In this document: one piece after another, positions 17,065 through 26,081 of the stretch
How the letters are laid out: every line of letters starts with the position of its first letter
Position numbering within the stretch: the stretch's first letter is position 1
Assembly: GCA_016182605.1 (NCBI GenBank)
Contig: JACPGE010000080.1
Coordinates: 55,490-119,489 of the forward strand
DNA length: 64,000 nucleotides
Source of the DNA: Candidatus Hydrogenedentota bacterium
Lineage (GTDB): Bacteria; Hydrogenedentota; Hydrogenedentia; Hydrogenedentales; JAEUWI01
Direction of reading: 5' to 3'
Position numbers and translations under genes: made by a program
The notes under the pieces: model-generated
Told to the model about the DNA's origin: nothing
Seen by the model: the letters and a program-made list of their open reading frames with translations, nothing else
Databases searched by the model: none

Positions 17065-18639
17065 TCATCCCAGTCCCAGTTCCTTGCGCAACGCCATCTT
17101 GTTCACCTTGCCATTCGGAAGCAGAGGGAGTTCCTTGCGCAGCTCAAAGCTTTTCGGCACCTTGAAATTCGCCAGGCGCGTCTTGCAGTGGTCTCGAAGC
17201 ATTTCACCGTCCAGCGTCTGGCCTGGTTTTATCATGATGAAGGCCTTGCCGACCTCATTGTACATGGCGTCGGGCACGCCGATCACGGCCGCAAAGATTA
17301 CCCCGGGGTGGGCCTCCAGCACTTCTTCGATTTCCCGGGGAAAGACGTTCTCTCCGCCCGTCTTGAACATTTCCGATTTGCGCCCGGAGATAAAGAGGTA
17401 TCCCTCCTTGTTCATCCAGCCGAGATCGCTCGTGTAGTACCAGCCCCCTTCAAGCACGGCCGCGGTGGCCGCGGGATTCTTCAGGTAGCCTTTCATGAGG
17501 CTCGGTCCGCTGACCGCGATCTCGCCGACCTCGCCAAAGGGCACTTCCTGCCGCTTCGCATCCACAATCTTCATCGCGAACGGCGGCACGACTTTGCCCG
17601 CGGATTTGGCCAGGAGTTCCAGATCGTCGCCAGGCATGCTGTAGGTGACGAAGCCGCACAGCTCCGTGGATCCATAGCCGGTGATCAGCGATGCGCCGGT
17701 GCGCGCGGCGATGCCGCTCAGCACATCGAGCAGCACCTGGGGCGCGGTCGATCCGCTCCAAATAAACGATTTGATCTTGCTCCAGTCCATGGTCTTGAAC
17801 TTTGGCGTTTGAAACTGCATGAGGTACATGACCGGCACCTGTCCCATCACGGTCACGCGTTCCCGCTCGATGACTTCCAGGGAGGCCTGCGGATCGAATC
17901 GATCCATGAAGATCGCGGCGGCGCCGGCCTGAACGGCGCCATAGCCGATCTCCACGTCGGCCGCAACGTGGTTGATGGGGAAGTGCAAGAGCACGCGCGT
18001 GTCCTCGTTCCACCCCAGATGCTTCACCTCCACCTCGATATTCCGGATGATTCCCGCGTGCGTGTGCAAGACCCCCTTGGGTTTGCCGGTCGAGCCCGAC
18101 GTGTACATGAGGAGCACTTCGTCGTCAGGCTGTACGGTTGCCGCGCGTTCTGCAAGCGCAATATCCAGGTGACTGCGATCCTGCCGGGTGAAGGCCTCGT
18201 ACTCGCGGGTGCCTTCCGCCGCGTCCCCAAGCACGATCACCTCGCGAATACACGGAAACTCCTGCTTGAAGGTTTTGCCCCGTTCCACGAGGTCCATGCC
18301 GAGATAGCTGTGCAACGTGAAGAGCACCTTGGGCTGGCTGTGCCCCAGTACATAGCGCAGCTCGTCGAGGGTAAACTTGGGGGAAAGTCCGAGCCACACC
18401 GCGCCCGCCTTTGCCGTGGCGAGAAAGGTGATCAAAAACTCCGGGCACCCCATCGCCACCATAGCCACGGCATCGCCCTTGCCTACCCCTGCCTCCAAGA
18501 GCAGCTTCGCCACCCGGTCGATCTCCACTTGAAAGTCTTCCCAGGAAAGCCGCACTTCATTAAAGACGAGCGCCTCCGCTTGTGGCTTCTCCGCGGCCCA
18601 ATGCTCCACAGATTCCCAGATGCGCGTGGCTGTTTTCAT
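17065..18639 (-). CDS. AMP-dependent acyl-CoA synthetase/ligase
   Basis: A 524-residue class I adenylate-forming enzyme. The P-loop motif YTSGSTGKPKGVL, the GYGSTELCG motif, the YYTSDLGW and SGRKSEMFKTGGENVFP motifs and the C-terminal PNGKVNKMALRKEL with the catalytic lysine are all present. It should activate a carboxylic acid as acyl-AMP and transfer it to CoA. It overlaps the upstream MaoC-type gene by 4 bp (ATGA), so the two are co-translated; a hydratase next to a ligase suggests a short acid-activation and hydration pathway. The carboxylate substrate is not known; the adjacent SLC13-type transporter suggests an imported dicarboxylate. Confidence 0.92.
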   Translation of the reverse strand: MKTATRIWESVEHWAAEKPQAEALVFNEVRLSWEDFQVEIDRVAKLLLEAGVGKGDAVAMVAMGCPEFLITFLATAKAGAVWLGLSPKFTLDELRYVLGHSQPKVLFTLHSYLGMDLVERGKTFKQEFPCIREVIVLGDAAEGTREYEAFTRQDRSHLDIALAERAATVQPDDEVLLMYTSGSTGKPKGVLHTHAGIIRNIEVEVKHLGWNEDTRVLLHFPINHVAADVEIGYGAVQAGAAAIFMDRFDPQASLEVIERERVTVMGQVPVMYLMQFQTPKFKTMDWSKIKSFIWSGSTAPQVLLDVLSGIAARTGASLITGYGSTELCGFVTYSMPGDDLELLAKSAGKVVPPFAMKIVDAKRQEVPFGEVGEIAVSGPSLMKGYLKNPAATAAVLEGGWYYTSDLGWMNKEGYLFISGRKSEMFKTGGENVFPREIEEVLEAHPGVIFAAVIGVPDAMYNEVGKAFIMIKPGQTLDGEMLRDHCKTRLANFKVPKSFELRKELPLLPNGKVNKMALRKELGLG

Positions 18640-19547
18640 GCCAGAATAGGTTCCTTTTGGTCTTGGTCCGGATCCGTGTTCAAAATTATTACGCCGTTCC
18701 GTACGGCCTTGCCGCCGGCCGCATTCAATACATGGAAGGGCACACTAGTGTGCCCTGCATCCAGCGTTTCCTTCAACACCACGATCCGGATGCCGGAGTT
18801 CAGGGGAACCATTCCCGTGAAATTGCAGGCAATAGAAGCGATTCGCGAGGGATCCCCGCCGCCCAGCCGGTTCAGAATGTGCGTGACGGCGCGGGCAAGC
18901 GTTGCCGTGCCGTGATAGATCGTGTCCGGCAGGCCCACGGCGCGGGCGAAGGACCGCGACGTATGAATCGGAAAGTGGATGTCCGCGCACGCGTCATAAC
19001 GATGGGCGGCGAGCGCATCGATGTGCACCTGCGCTTCCCAGCCGGGGGCGCCCTCTGGAACCGTAGCCACCTGCGCCACATCCTCCAGGCTGCGGTCGCC
19101 ATCGCGCAGGGTCACCCCGCGCAGCATGCCGCCGATATGCTCCACAAACACCGTTTCACCGAGGCGGCCCGTGGCGGTGTAGCGCATGATCAGGTGGGTG
19201 CCCGCGCGGTGCTGCTGCATGGAGACGGCCTGGCCGCGAATACACAGCGTCTCCCCGGCGCGCATGGGCCGGGAAAAGGCGAGGTGCTCGCTGTAGTGCA
19301 CCTGGGTTGCCATCACCTCCAGGGGGAAGTCTCTTGCGGGCCAGAATTCCTGAAAGCGCGAGGACATGGGCCACGTGAGTGCCGCGGCGAGCATGGGAGG
19401 GACGCCGATGCCGGCGGGGGCCGTGTCGTCGAAGTAGCGGGGATTGGCGTCGTCCACGCCCGCGGCGTAGTTCATGGCCCGGCGATCGGAGAGTTCTACG
19501 AGGAGTTCGGCACTCTCCATGCCGGCGAAACGGGAACTGATTTCCAT
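18636..19547 (-). CDS. MaoC-like double-hotdog hydratase/dehydratase
   Basis: A 303-residue protein with two tandem hotdog domains. The N-terminal half has AGVDDANPRYFDD, a degenerate MaoC motif lacking the usual histidine. The C-terminal half has FPIHTSRSFARAVGLPDTIYHGTATLA, which keeps the histidine of the MaoC hydratase site. The catalytic site is therefore probably in the C-terminal domain. It likely hydrates or dehydrates an enoyl-CoA thioester. ATG at 19547 is 14 bp from the transporter stop. The 3' end overlaps the ligase start by 4 bp. Confidence 0.85.
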   Translation of the reverse strand: MEISSRFAGMESAELLVELSDRRAMNYAAGVDDANPRYFDDTAPAGIGVPPMLAAALTWPMSSRFQEFWPARDFPLEVMATQVHYSEHLAFSRPMRAGETLCIRGQAVSMQQHRAGTHLIMRYTATGRLGETVFVEHIGGMLRGVTLRDGDRSLEDVAQVATVPEGAPGWEAQVHIDALAAHRYDACADIHFPIHTSRSFARAVGLPDTIYHGTATLARAVTHILNRLGGGDPSRIASIACNFTGMVPLNSGIRIVVLKETLDAGHTSVPFHVLNAAGGKAVRNGVIILNTDPDQDQKEPILA

Positions 19548-19561
19548 GTGATATCGCTCTC

Positions 19562-21082
19562 CTACAGATGTGCCCAGGAGGGCAGTGCGCCAAACGCGAT
19601 GCCGAATACGCGGGTACCCAGCAACATCATGAATGCACAGACCACGGCCACCCCGGCAAGATTTAGAATCAGGCCCGTGCGCGCCATCTCCGCAACCCGG
19701 ATCTGTCCCGATGCGAAGACAATCGCGTTGGGAGGCGTGGCAACCGGCAGCATGAAGGCGCACGAACAGGTAATGGTGACGGGCACCATGAGAAAGAGCG
19801 GGTGCATGCCCATCGCCACACCAAGCGAGGCCATGATGGGCAGGAGCATTTCCGTTGTTGCGGCGTTCGAGGTCAGTTCGGTCAAGAAGGTCACACAGAG
19901 GCAAATGACCACCAGCATGAAGAGCGGCGAGTAGCCGCTGAGGCCCGTGAGCTGCTGGCCGATGGCGAGCGCGAGCCCGGAATCGGAAAACGCCTGGGCC
20001 AGCGCGAATCCGCCGCCAAAGAGCAGCAGTATGTCCCAGGGCATCTGGCTGGCCGTCTTCCAGTCGAGAATGGCGCGTCCGGGTTCGGCGCGGCTCGGGA
20101 TGACGAAGAGCAGCACGGCCATGGCCACGGCGACGGTGCCATCGCGCACGTAGGCCGGATTGGGAAAGAAGGCCGCCCAGCCAGTCAATTGCAGCGTGCC
20201 GATGGCGATGTTGCCCCGGGTGAGCCACAGCACGGCGAGTGCGAGAAAAACCGCGAGCACCACCCACTGCTCGCAGGTGGTTTTTCCCAGGGCGGCATAC
20301 TGTTCCCGGATCACGTTGCTGTCGATGGAGAGCGCGCCGTGTTTGGGGGCATAGCGCCACACCAGCAGGCCCCACAGCAGCAGCAAGAGGGACACGGACA
20401 GTGGAAACGCGAAGATGAACCAGGTGACAAAATCGATCTCGGGCGCATCGGGAAAGGTGATTGCGAAGATGCGCACCAGCGAGAGGTTGGGCGGCGTGCC
20501 GATCAGGGTGGCGATGCCGCCGATGCTTGCGCTGTACGCGATGGCCAGCAGCAGGCCGGTGGCGAAGCGCGCCATTTCCGGCGTATGGCGCTGCTCCTCC
20601 ATCTTCATCACGATCGAAAGCGCGATGGGCGTCATCATCATCGCCGTGGCGGTATTGCTGATCCACATGGAGATGAGAAAGGTGGGGGCCATGAACCCGA
20701 GGAGCAGGGCGCCGGGGCGCACGCCAAAGAGCAGGAGCAGCCGAAGCGCAATGCGGCGGTGCAGATCCCAGTATTGCATCGCGAGAGCGACCATGAATCC
20801 GCCGAAGAAGAGGTAGATCGTGTCGTTCGCAAACTGCGCGGCGACGTCTCCCGCGGACATGACACCGAGCAATGGAAACGCGAAGAGTGGAATGAGGGCA
20901 GTGGCGGCCAGGGGAAGCGCGCCCGTTATCCACCAGAGCGCCATAACGATGGCCACGGCGGCCGTCCTGCTCGCGAGCGCGTTTCCCGGCACGAGATCGA
21001 CGAGAAAAATGAACACGAACGCACAGAGCAGGCCTGCGGCCAATACGGATCGGTTCCAGTTGCGCTGTGTGGCCGTGTTCAT
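19562..21082 (-). CDS. SLC13/DASS-family divalent anion:Na+ symporter
   Basis: A 506-residue polytopic membrane protein. The two conserved sodium/substrate motifs of this family are visible: SNTATAMMM in the first half and TSNAATTEM in the second, each inside a hairpin-type re-entrant region. Roughly 12-13 hydrophobic helices are present. Members carry dicarboxylates, citrate or sulfate with Na+; the exact substrate is not predictable. It sits between the UGD-like gene (16-bp gap) and the MaoC-type gene (14-bp gap), so it probably feeds the operon's pathway. ATG at 21082 is preceded by GAGGGCA. Confidence 0.9.
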   Translation of the reverse strand: MNTATQRNWNRSVLAAGLLCAFVFIFLVDLVPGNALASRTAAVAIVMALWWITGALPLAATALIPLFAFPLLGVMSAGDVAAQFANDTIYLFFGGFMVALAMQYWDLHRRIALRLLLLFGVRPGALLLGFMAPTFLISMWISNTATAMMMTPIALSIVMKMEEQRHTPEMARFATGLLLAIAYSASIGGIATLIGTPPNLSLVRIFAITFPDAPEIDFVTWFIFAFPLSVSLLLLLWGLLVWRYAPKHGALSIDSNVIREQYAALGKTTCEQWVVLAVFLALAVLWLTRGNIAIGTLQLTGWAAFFPNPAYVRDGTVAVAMAVLLFVIPSRAEPGRAILDWKTASQMPWDILLLFGGGFALAQAFSDSGLALAIGQQLTGLSGYSPLFMLVVICLCVTFLTELTSNAATTEMLLPIMASLGVAMGMHPLFLMVPVTITCSCAFMLPVATPPNAIVFASGQIRVAEMARTGLILNLAGVAVVCAFMMLLGTRVFGIAFGALPSWAHL

Positions 21083-21098
21083 TGCCCTCGTTGTCCCG

Positions 21099-22421
21099 TC
21101 AGCTTTGGGTGGGAGCCGCGGTTTCGCGGCCAATGCTGTAGTAGGTGAAACCCTCCTGCGCCAGCAGCCGCGGATTGTACAGGTTGCGTCCGTCGAAGAT
21201 GACCGGCTGCCGCATGAGGCCTTTCATCCGATCGAAGTCGGGCCGCCGGAAGGTATTCCACTCGGTGCAAATGATCAGGCCGTCCACCCCCTCCAGGGCC
21301 TGGTAGAACTTCTCTGCGGTCTGGACACGGCCGGCATAATGCTGAGCGATTGCGGCGTCCGCGGCAGGATCGTAGACCACGATCGCGGCGCCGGCCGCAA
21401 GCAGGCCGTCGATGATTCGCAGGGAGGGCGCATGCGTAATGTCGTTGGTGCGTGGCTTGAAGCTCGCTCCCCAGACCGCCAGGCGCTTTCCGGCCAAGGC
21501 TGCGCCGTAGTGGATCTTGATGCATTCCAGAAAGCCTTGCTGACGCCGTTCGTTCACGTTTTGAATGCCCTGCACAAGTTCGACCGGTATCCCGGCCGCT
21601 TCGGCGAGGTGTCTGAGGGATGCGAGATCCTTGGTCAGCCCCGCGCCGCCAAAGCCCAGCCCGGGAAAGAGGAAGGTGGAACCGATGCGTTCGTCCGCGG
21701 CGAGACCTTCGCGCACTTCGCCCATGTCGGCCTTGTAGCGCACCGCAAGTTCGGCGAGTTCATTCATCAGCGAGATGCGCGCGCTCAGCATGGCGCTCAT
21801 GGCGTAGCGCAGAAACTCCGCGCTCTCGGGAAGCATTGCGATGAAGGGCTTGCCCGTCCGCAGGAAAGGGCTGAAGAGTTCTTTCATGATTTCTTGCATG
21901 CGCACGCCGTTGCAACCCGCCACCACCCGGTCCGGCCGCAGGAAATCGTCCAGCGCATTGCCACGCTTGAGGAAGTCGGGGTTCACCACCACATCGAAAT
22001 GGCTATGGCCGGCCGCTTCCAGGTGCGCCCGGATCCGCGCGGCTGTTCCGGGCGGCACGGCGCACCGGTTCACGATGATGGTGTATTCCTTGCGGTGCTC
22101 CATGATCTCCGCCGCCACGTCAAGCACAGGCTGCGCATCGATGGCGCCGGTGTCCGTGGTGGGCGCGTGCACGCAGATGAAGCTGAGCAGGCTGCCCGAA
22201 ACGGCCACGCCGAAATCGGTGGTGAACGAAAGCCGCTCCTCTTCCAGATTGCGCGCGATCAGTTCCTCCAGCCCCGGCTCGTAGATATCGATCTCCGCCG
22301 CGTTGAGCCGCGCCACCAATTCCGGCACGCGGTCCACCCCCACGACCTGGTGTCCATGTTCGGCTAGGCACGCGGCGACAACGAGGCCCTGGTGGCCCAT
22401 CCCAACGACGGCGATCTTCAT
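21099..22421 (-). CDS. UDP-glucose/GDP-mannose dehydrogenase-fold protein with altered active site
   Basis: A 440-residue protein with the complete three-domain layout of nucleotide-sugar 6-dehydrogenases: NAD-binding GMGHQG near residue 7, a central dimerisation helix and a C-terminal Rossmann domain (GASFKPRTNDITHAPS). However the catalytic motif, normally GGsC.PKD, reads GFGGAGLTKD, so the nucleophilic cysteine is glycine. By alignment to the S. pyogenes enzyme, T118 is Ala (CAVPPG), E141 is Asp and E145 is Arg (NPDFLKRG), K204 is Arg and N208 is Ser (LRYAMS); only the aspartate of KD remains. It probably does not perform the usual four-electron oxidation. It may bind a related ligand or catalyse a two-electron step. 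First gene of the operon. Confidence 0.85.
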   Translation of the reverse strand: MKIAVVGMGHQGLVVAACLAEHGHQVVGVDRVPELVARLNAAEIDIYEPGLEELIARNLEEERLSFTTDFGVAVSGSLLSFICVHAPTTDTGAIDAQPVLDVAAEIMEHRKEYTIIVNRCAVPPGTAARIRAHLEAAGHSHFDVVVNPDFLKRGNALDDFLRPDRVVAGCNGVRMQEIMKELFSPFLRTGKPFIAMLPESAEFLRYAMSAMLSARISLMNELAELAVRYKADMGEVREGLAADERIGSTFLFPGLGFGGAGLTKDLASLRHLAEAAGIPVELVQGIQNVNERRQQGFLECIKIHYGAALAGKRLAVWGASFKPRTNDITHAPSLRIIDGLLAAGAAIVVYDPAADAAIAQHYAGRVQTAEKFYQALEGVDGLIICTEWNTFRRPDFDRMKGLMRQPVIFDGRNLYNPRLLAQEGFTYYSIGRETAAPTQS

Positions 22422-22526
22422 GAGGTACTCCTTCGCATGCATGGGGGCGCGCATATCGCGCCCAAAATTGGAACGCCCCGGCCCTTGGAAGGAACCGGGG
22501 CGGAAACCGATGAAATGTACGTGGAA

Positions 22527-22949
22527 TCAGGCGTCGATTTCAAGGCTCGTTATGAGCCACTTGCCGTCTTCCTGCTTCAGCGTCAGTTCGACGGCGGCGG
22601 TGCCCGTGGGGCCTTCCACGTTGATCGGATAGAGCGTGAAGACGTCTTCTTCGAATTTTCCGTCGGTCATGACGTAAGTGATTTCGGCATTGTCCACATA
22701 GCCCTGATCGAAGGCCTGCTGGAAGAAGTCTTTCACCTGCGCGAGATCGCTGGTCTGGCTGTTGGAAAAATTCGGCGAATAGGCGCTCATGAATTTTTCA
22801 ATGTCCTTTTCCAGCAGCCCGGTGCGCCATACCTCGACAGTCTGTTGAATCTGCGCCTCGCGCGAGGCCCCGCCTCCCGTGGTCGCGCAACCCGCCACCA
22901 AAGCGCACAGCGCCGCCACCAGCGCCCATTGCATTCCCCGCTTCATCAT
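22527..22949 (-). CDS. Small lipoprotein with NTF2/SnoaL-like domain
   Basis: A 140-residue protein with a lipoprotein signal ending LVAGC (Cys near residue 21), so it is likely anchored to a membrane by its N-terminus. The mature part (EVWRTGLLEKDIEKFMSAYSPNF onward) has the pattern of an NTF2/SnoaL-like (DUF4440-type) domain, often found as a stress or ligand-binding module. ATG at 22949 follows GGGAGA. It is separated from the UGD-like gene by about 100 bp and from the STAS gene by about 60 bp, all on the minus strand. Confidence 0.75.
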   Translation of the reverse strand: MMKRGMQWALVAALCALVAGCATTGGGASREAQIQQTVEVWRTGLLEKDIEKFMSAYSPNFSNSQTSDLAQVKDFFQQAFDQGYVDNAEITYVMTDGKFEEDVFTLYPINVEGPTGTAAVELTLKQEDGKWLITSLEIDA

Positions 22950-23011
22950 GATTGGAATCTCCCTTTTGAACGTGTTGTGTTTGCCGCGGCACGCAGCGGT
23001 GCGGCGGATGC

Positions 23012-23422
23012 TCAGCCGTTTTCCCAGGCCGCTTCCTGCTCTTCGATTTCCAATGCACGAAGAAAGCGCTTGATACCCGTTTGGCAACTGTCCTGATAGA
23101 TGGTGAAGACCTTGTCCAGATTGGTGATGTCGAAGATCTCCTGGATCACCGGGGAGATCGCGCAGAGCCGCAGTTTCCCCCCCACGGATTCGATGCCGCG
23201 GTTGATCTTGAGCAATTCCGTGAGCACGGCGCTGGAGAGGTAGTCCACCTGCTCGAAGTTCAGGAGCAGGTTCAATTTGGGATGCTCATTGATATAGCGC
23301 AGGACTTCGACGCCAAACTCCGCCACATTGAACGCGCTCAGCACGCTTGACTGATTGATGGTGCCGACGGTCACTTTGCCGTGCGCCTCAAAATTCAGCA
23401 AGGGCGATTTTCCCTCACTCAT
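23012..23422 (-). CDS. STAS-domain anti-sigma factor antagonist
   Basis: A 136-residue protein with a single STAS domain of the SpoIIAA/RsbV type. The phosphorylatable serine is expected in DYLSSAVLTEL, the loop before a helix that carries the regulatory serine in this family. ATG at 23422 follows AAGGAG at a 9-bp spacing, so I prefer it over the ATG at 23431, which lies within the ribosome site. Its start lies inside the 3' end of the HATPase gene (8-bp overlap). The two form a partner-switch pair; the target sigma factor is not in this window. Confidence 0.85.
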   Translation of the reverse strand: MSEGKSPLLNFEAHGKVTVGTINQSSVLSAFNVAEFGVEVLRYINEHPKLNLLLNFEQVDYLSSAVLTELLKINRGIESVGGKLRLCAISPVIQEIFDITNLDKVFTIYQDSCQTGIKRFLRALEIEEQEAAWENG

Positions 23423-23843
23423 GGTGTCCATCTCCTTTGCAACACGCTTTCCGCCGCAGCGTCATTTCCAGGCAGTGCTTCTCTTCGTTGAAAAAGACGC
23501 TGTCCATGTAGTGCCGGATCAGGCAGATCCCGCGGCCGCCCAATTGATCGGCAGACGGCAGATCCACCCGTTCGGGAAGAAATCCCGCACCCTCGTCGTA
23601 GACCCGGATGCAACAGCGGTCTTCCTTCGCCTCCAGCTCCAGGCAGACCTTGCGATCCCGGTTCCCTTCATTGCCATGGCGCACCGCATTGACCAGGGCC
23701 TCCTCCAGGCACAGCCGCGTGCAGGCCTCCTGCTCCGGCGGAATCCAGCACCCGTCACGCAAAGCGTCGACAGCCTTGTCCAGGATCTCCGCCATGGCGT
23801 CGAAGGTGCTGGGAAACTCTTCTTGGAAGAAAGGCACGCCCAC
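23415..23843 (-). CDS. HATPase-type anti-sigma kinase (RsbW-like)
   Basis: A 142-residue GHKL ATPase. The N-box motif EEALVNAVRHGN is present, then DEGAGF (a G1-type motif) and GGRGICLIRHYMD (G2 region). This matches RsbW/SpoIIAB-type serine kinases that bind sigma factors and phosphorylate the STAS antagonist. Its stop overlaps the start of the STAS gene. No phosphatase or receptor partner is encoded next to it, so upstream signalling must come from elsewhere. Confidence 0.85.
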   Translation of the reverse strand: MGVPFFQEEFPSTFDAMAEILDKAVDALRDGCWIPPEQEACTRLCLEEALVNAVRHGNEGNRDRKVCLELEAKEDRCCIRVYDEGAGFLPERVDLPSADQLGGRGICLIRHYMDSVFFNEEKHCLEMTLRRKACCKGDGHHE

Positions 23844-23942
23844 GCTTCACTCGCTTGGTTCGGCATTCATTTCAGCGGCTGGCTTCAGCATAGCACAGGC
23901 TGGAGGTGCATACAATCGCCCCTCCAGCCCGGTATCATGCCC

Positions 23943-25949
23943 TTACTTCGCGTCCGGTCCAGGCGTTGCCGCCGGGGGCTCCGCTGCGGGCGCCTCTGCC
24001 GCAGGAGCCTGGCCCTCCGGCTTGAGGTGCAGGGTCAAGCTCGCATTTTCCCAAGTCCCCTCCACCGAGTTGAGGAGCCGCAATTCCCGCACCACGGAAT
24101 AGACCTTGTCGATCGTTTCCTGGTCGCCCTCGCGCAGGCCGCCCTGCATCTCCGCCACCGGCCCGACCACCTCCGTGAGGATGTCCGTGTTGAGATAGAT
24201 CGACTGGCGGACGGGAAGCGCGGGGTCCTGGGGCGGCGCCAGCATCTTGAGGAAGAGCGTCGTTTCTTTGGCCTTGTGCAGATCGATGATGGACTTCATG
24301 GTGTCCGGGCTGTTGGAAACCATCACGACATCTTCCATCGAGGCGATCCAGAGGGGCACGGGGCTTTCCACAGCAAGGATTTTGATGTCCACGCCGTTGT
24401 GCTGCCGATCGTCGACCATCGGGGCCATCATGGTGATCAGGCTCATGGTCAGCTCCGGCTGCGCGAAGGAGATCATGAGCATCAGGGCGGGGAAGTCCTC
24501 TTCGATCCCGGTGATACCGAGGGTAACTTCATCGCCCAGCATCTGAATGACCTGGATGGCAATGGGCGCGGACGCCGGATCGACCAGGCCCGCGCTGCTC
24601 GCGGCGTTCAACTGCGTGAGCAGATACTTGTCCTTGAATTCCTGATTGAAGCGCAGGCTCAGGTAGGCCAGGGTGCGCTCGGGCAGCAATTGGGCGAGCC
24701 GCAGCGGCGTGGCCAGGCCCTGAATCGTGGCCAGTCCCGGGTGCGTCTTGTTGTCGACCCGCGCCGCGAGTTTCAACAGTTCCGCGGACTGGCTCAGCGT
24801 GATGACGAGGGGGTCGTCTTCCGTGCCCAGCATCGTGGCCTGGGTGTCCATGTAGGACGTGATGAGCGGCGCCAACGATTCATCGGTCTGAATCAGGTCC
24901 GCGCCGTCTTTGATGAGCGGCAGAATGCGGTTGCCATAGACCAGGGCCACTATTTCGGTTTCGGTATAAGGCGGGCACTCCGCCGAACCATAGCGGAATT
25001 GCACCGGCGCGGCCACCTTGGCCGCCGCGTCGCGCAGCAGCCGGGACGCCCCCACCAAGAGATGGTTCTTGTGAAAGGCGTAGCCGAAGGGCTCGTGGAT
25101 CGTCAATTGCAAGCCGCCCACTTCCACCTGCTCCGCCGCCACGTCGCGCAGGGACGCGTCCTTCTCAATGATGCGCTTCAGGGCTTCGCGCGCCTTGGCC
25201 TCATCCGCGATCGTGACCACCAGCAGAAACTCCGGATCGCCGAACAATTCGAAGGGCTCTTCGTCCTGGTCCTGTTCAGGCTCCATCGCGTCTTCGGGCG
25301 CATCCGCTGCGTCTTCCGTCGTATCGGCCGCGTTGCCATCCTCTGCTGTTCCTTCAGCGGGCGCTGCCGTGGCGCCGGCTTCCGCCGCTTTGGCCGCCTT
25401 CAGGGCATCCGCTTCCGCCTTCCGCTCCTTCCCCTTCTCCACGCTGTGGCGGAAGTCCAGGAAGGCCGCCGTGGCGCCGTTGGGATCGACCCCTATCGCA
25501 TCCGCCAACTGCGGAAAATTGCTGACGTTGCTCAGGCCCAGATCGTCCGCGGCATCGGTTGCCGCTTCCGCGAGCACCTCGTCGATATCCACGTCCGCTT
25601 CCACAATCCGTTCCGCCAATGGCCGCGCCGATTCCAGCATGGCGTTGATGGCAGGAAGGCCCACGGCCACCTGCGCGCCGTCCGGCAGATACTGCATTAC
25701 TGCCACCGTGGCAGGCAGATTTTCGTTTTGCGCCGCTTCCGCAGCCTTCTCCGCCACGGGCAACTCCGCAGGTGCAGGCGCGGCATCCGCAGGCGTTTCC
25801 GTGGCAGGCGCCGCCGTCTCCGAGACCGCCACGGCGGGTTCGGGGGTTTCCTCGCCGCCGCAGCCCGCCAGGAGGAGCAAGGCCGGGCTGCACAGGGTAA
25901 GCAAGGCCGCCGTCAGCAGCCGGAACAGGGGGGGGGTGGGGGTGAACAT
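23943..25949 (-). CDS. Large secreted lipoprotein of unknown family
   Basis: A 668-residue protein with a lipobox signal ending LLAGC near residue 29 followed by GGEE. An Ala/Pro/Glu-rich linker covers roughly residues 30-75, and a second acidic, low-complexity linker (Asp/Glu/Ala, about residues 170-215) interrupts the globular part. The remainder is soluble with alternating alpha/beta, including VGASRLLRDAAAK and a C-terminal Pro/Ala-rich tail. I recognise no catalytic motif. It resembles DUF3352-like repetitive lipoproteins in general character only. ATG at 25949 follows AGGAGAT. Two large open frames on the opposite strand here are shadows of GC bias. Confidence 0.75.
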   Translation of the reverse strand: MFTPTPPLFRLLTAALLTLCSPALLLLAGCGGEETPEPAVAVSETAAPATETPADAAPAPAELPVAEKAAEAAQNENLPATVAVMQYLPDGAQVAVGLPAINAMLESARPLAERIVEADVDIDEVLAEAATDAADDLGLSNVSNFPQLADAIGVDPNGATAAFLDFRHSVEKGKERKAEADALKAAKAAEAGATAAPAEGTAEDGNAADTTEDAADAPEDAMEPEQDQDEEPFELFGDPEFLLVVTIADEAKAREALKRIIEKDASLRDVAAEQVEVGGLQLTIHEPFGYAFHKNHLLVGASRLLRDAAAKVAAPVQFRYGSAECPPYTETEIVALVYGNRILPLIKDGADLIQTDESLAPLITSYMDTQATMLGTEDDPLVITLSQSAELLKLAARVDNKTHPGLATIQGLATPLRLAQLLPERTLAYLSLRFNQEFKDKYLLTQLNAASSAGLVDPASAPIAIQVIQMLGDEVTLGITGIEEDFPALMLMISFAQPELTMSLITMMAPMVDDRQHNGVDIKILAVESPVPLWIASMEDVVMVSNSPDTMKSIIDLHKAKETTLFLKMLAPPQDPALPVRQSIYLNTDILTEVVGPVAEMQGGLREGDQETIDKVYSVVRELRLLNSVEGTWENASLTLHLKPEGQAPAAEAPAAEPPAATPGPDAK

Positions 25950-26081
25950 CGGATATCTCCTGGGCTGGGTGTTGCAGAGTGCAGAGAAGGGCTTCGCGGC
26001 GCCACGCCCTGTGATGTCGCGATCGGGCGTGGCAAGTCCACTAGTATTGACAACCGGTGTCGATGGGATCAACTGGCGCGA

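Noticed and set aside
18636..20933. A single 765-codon frame covering the MaoC-type gene and more
   Set aside because: Only the last 304 codons are coding; upstream it is out of frame with the transporter gene, which is the true gene there.
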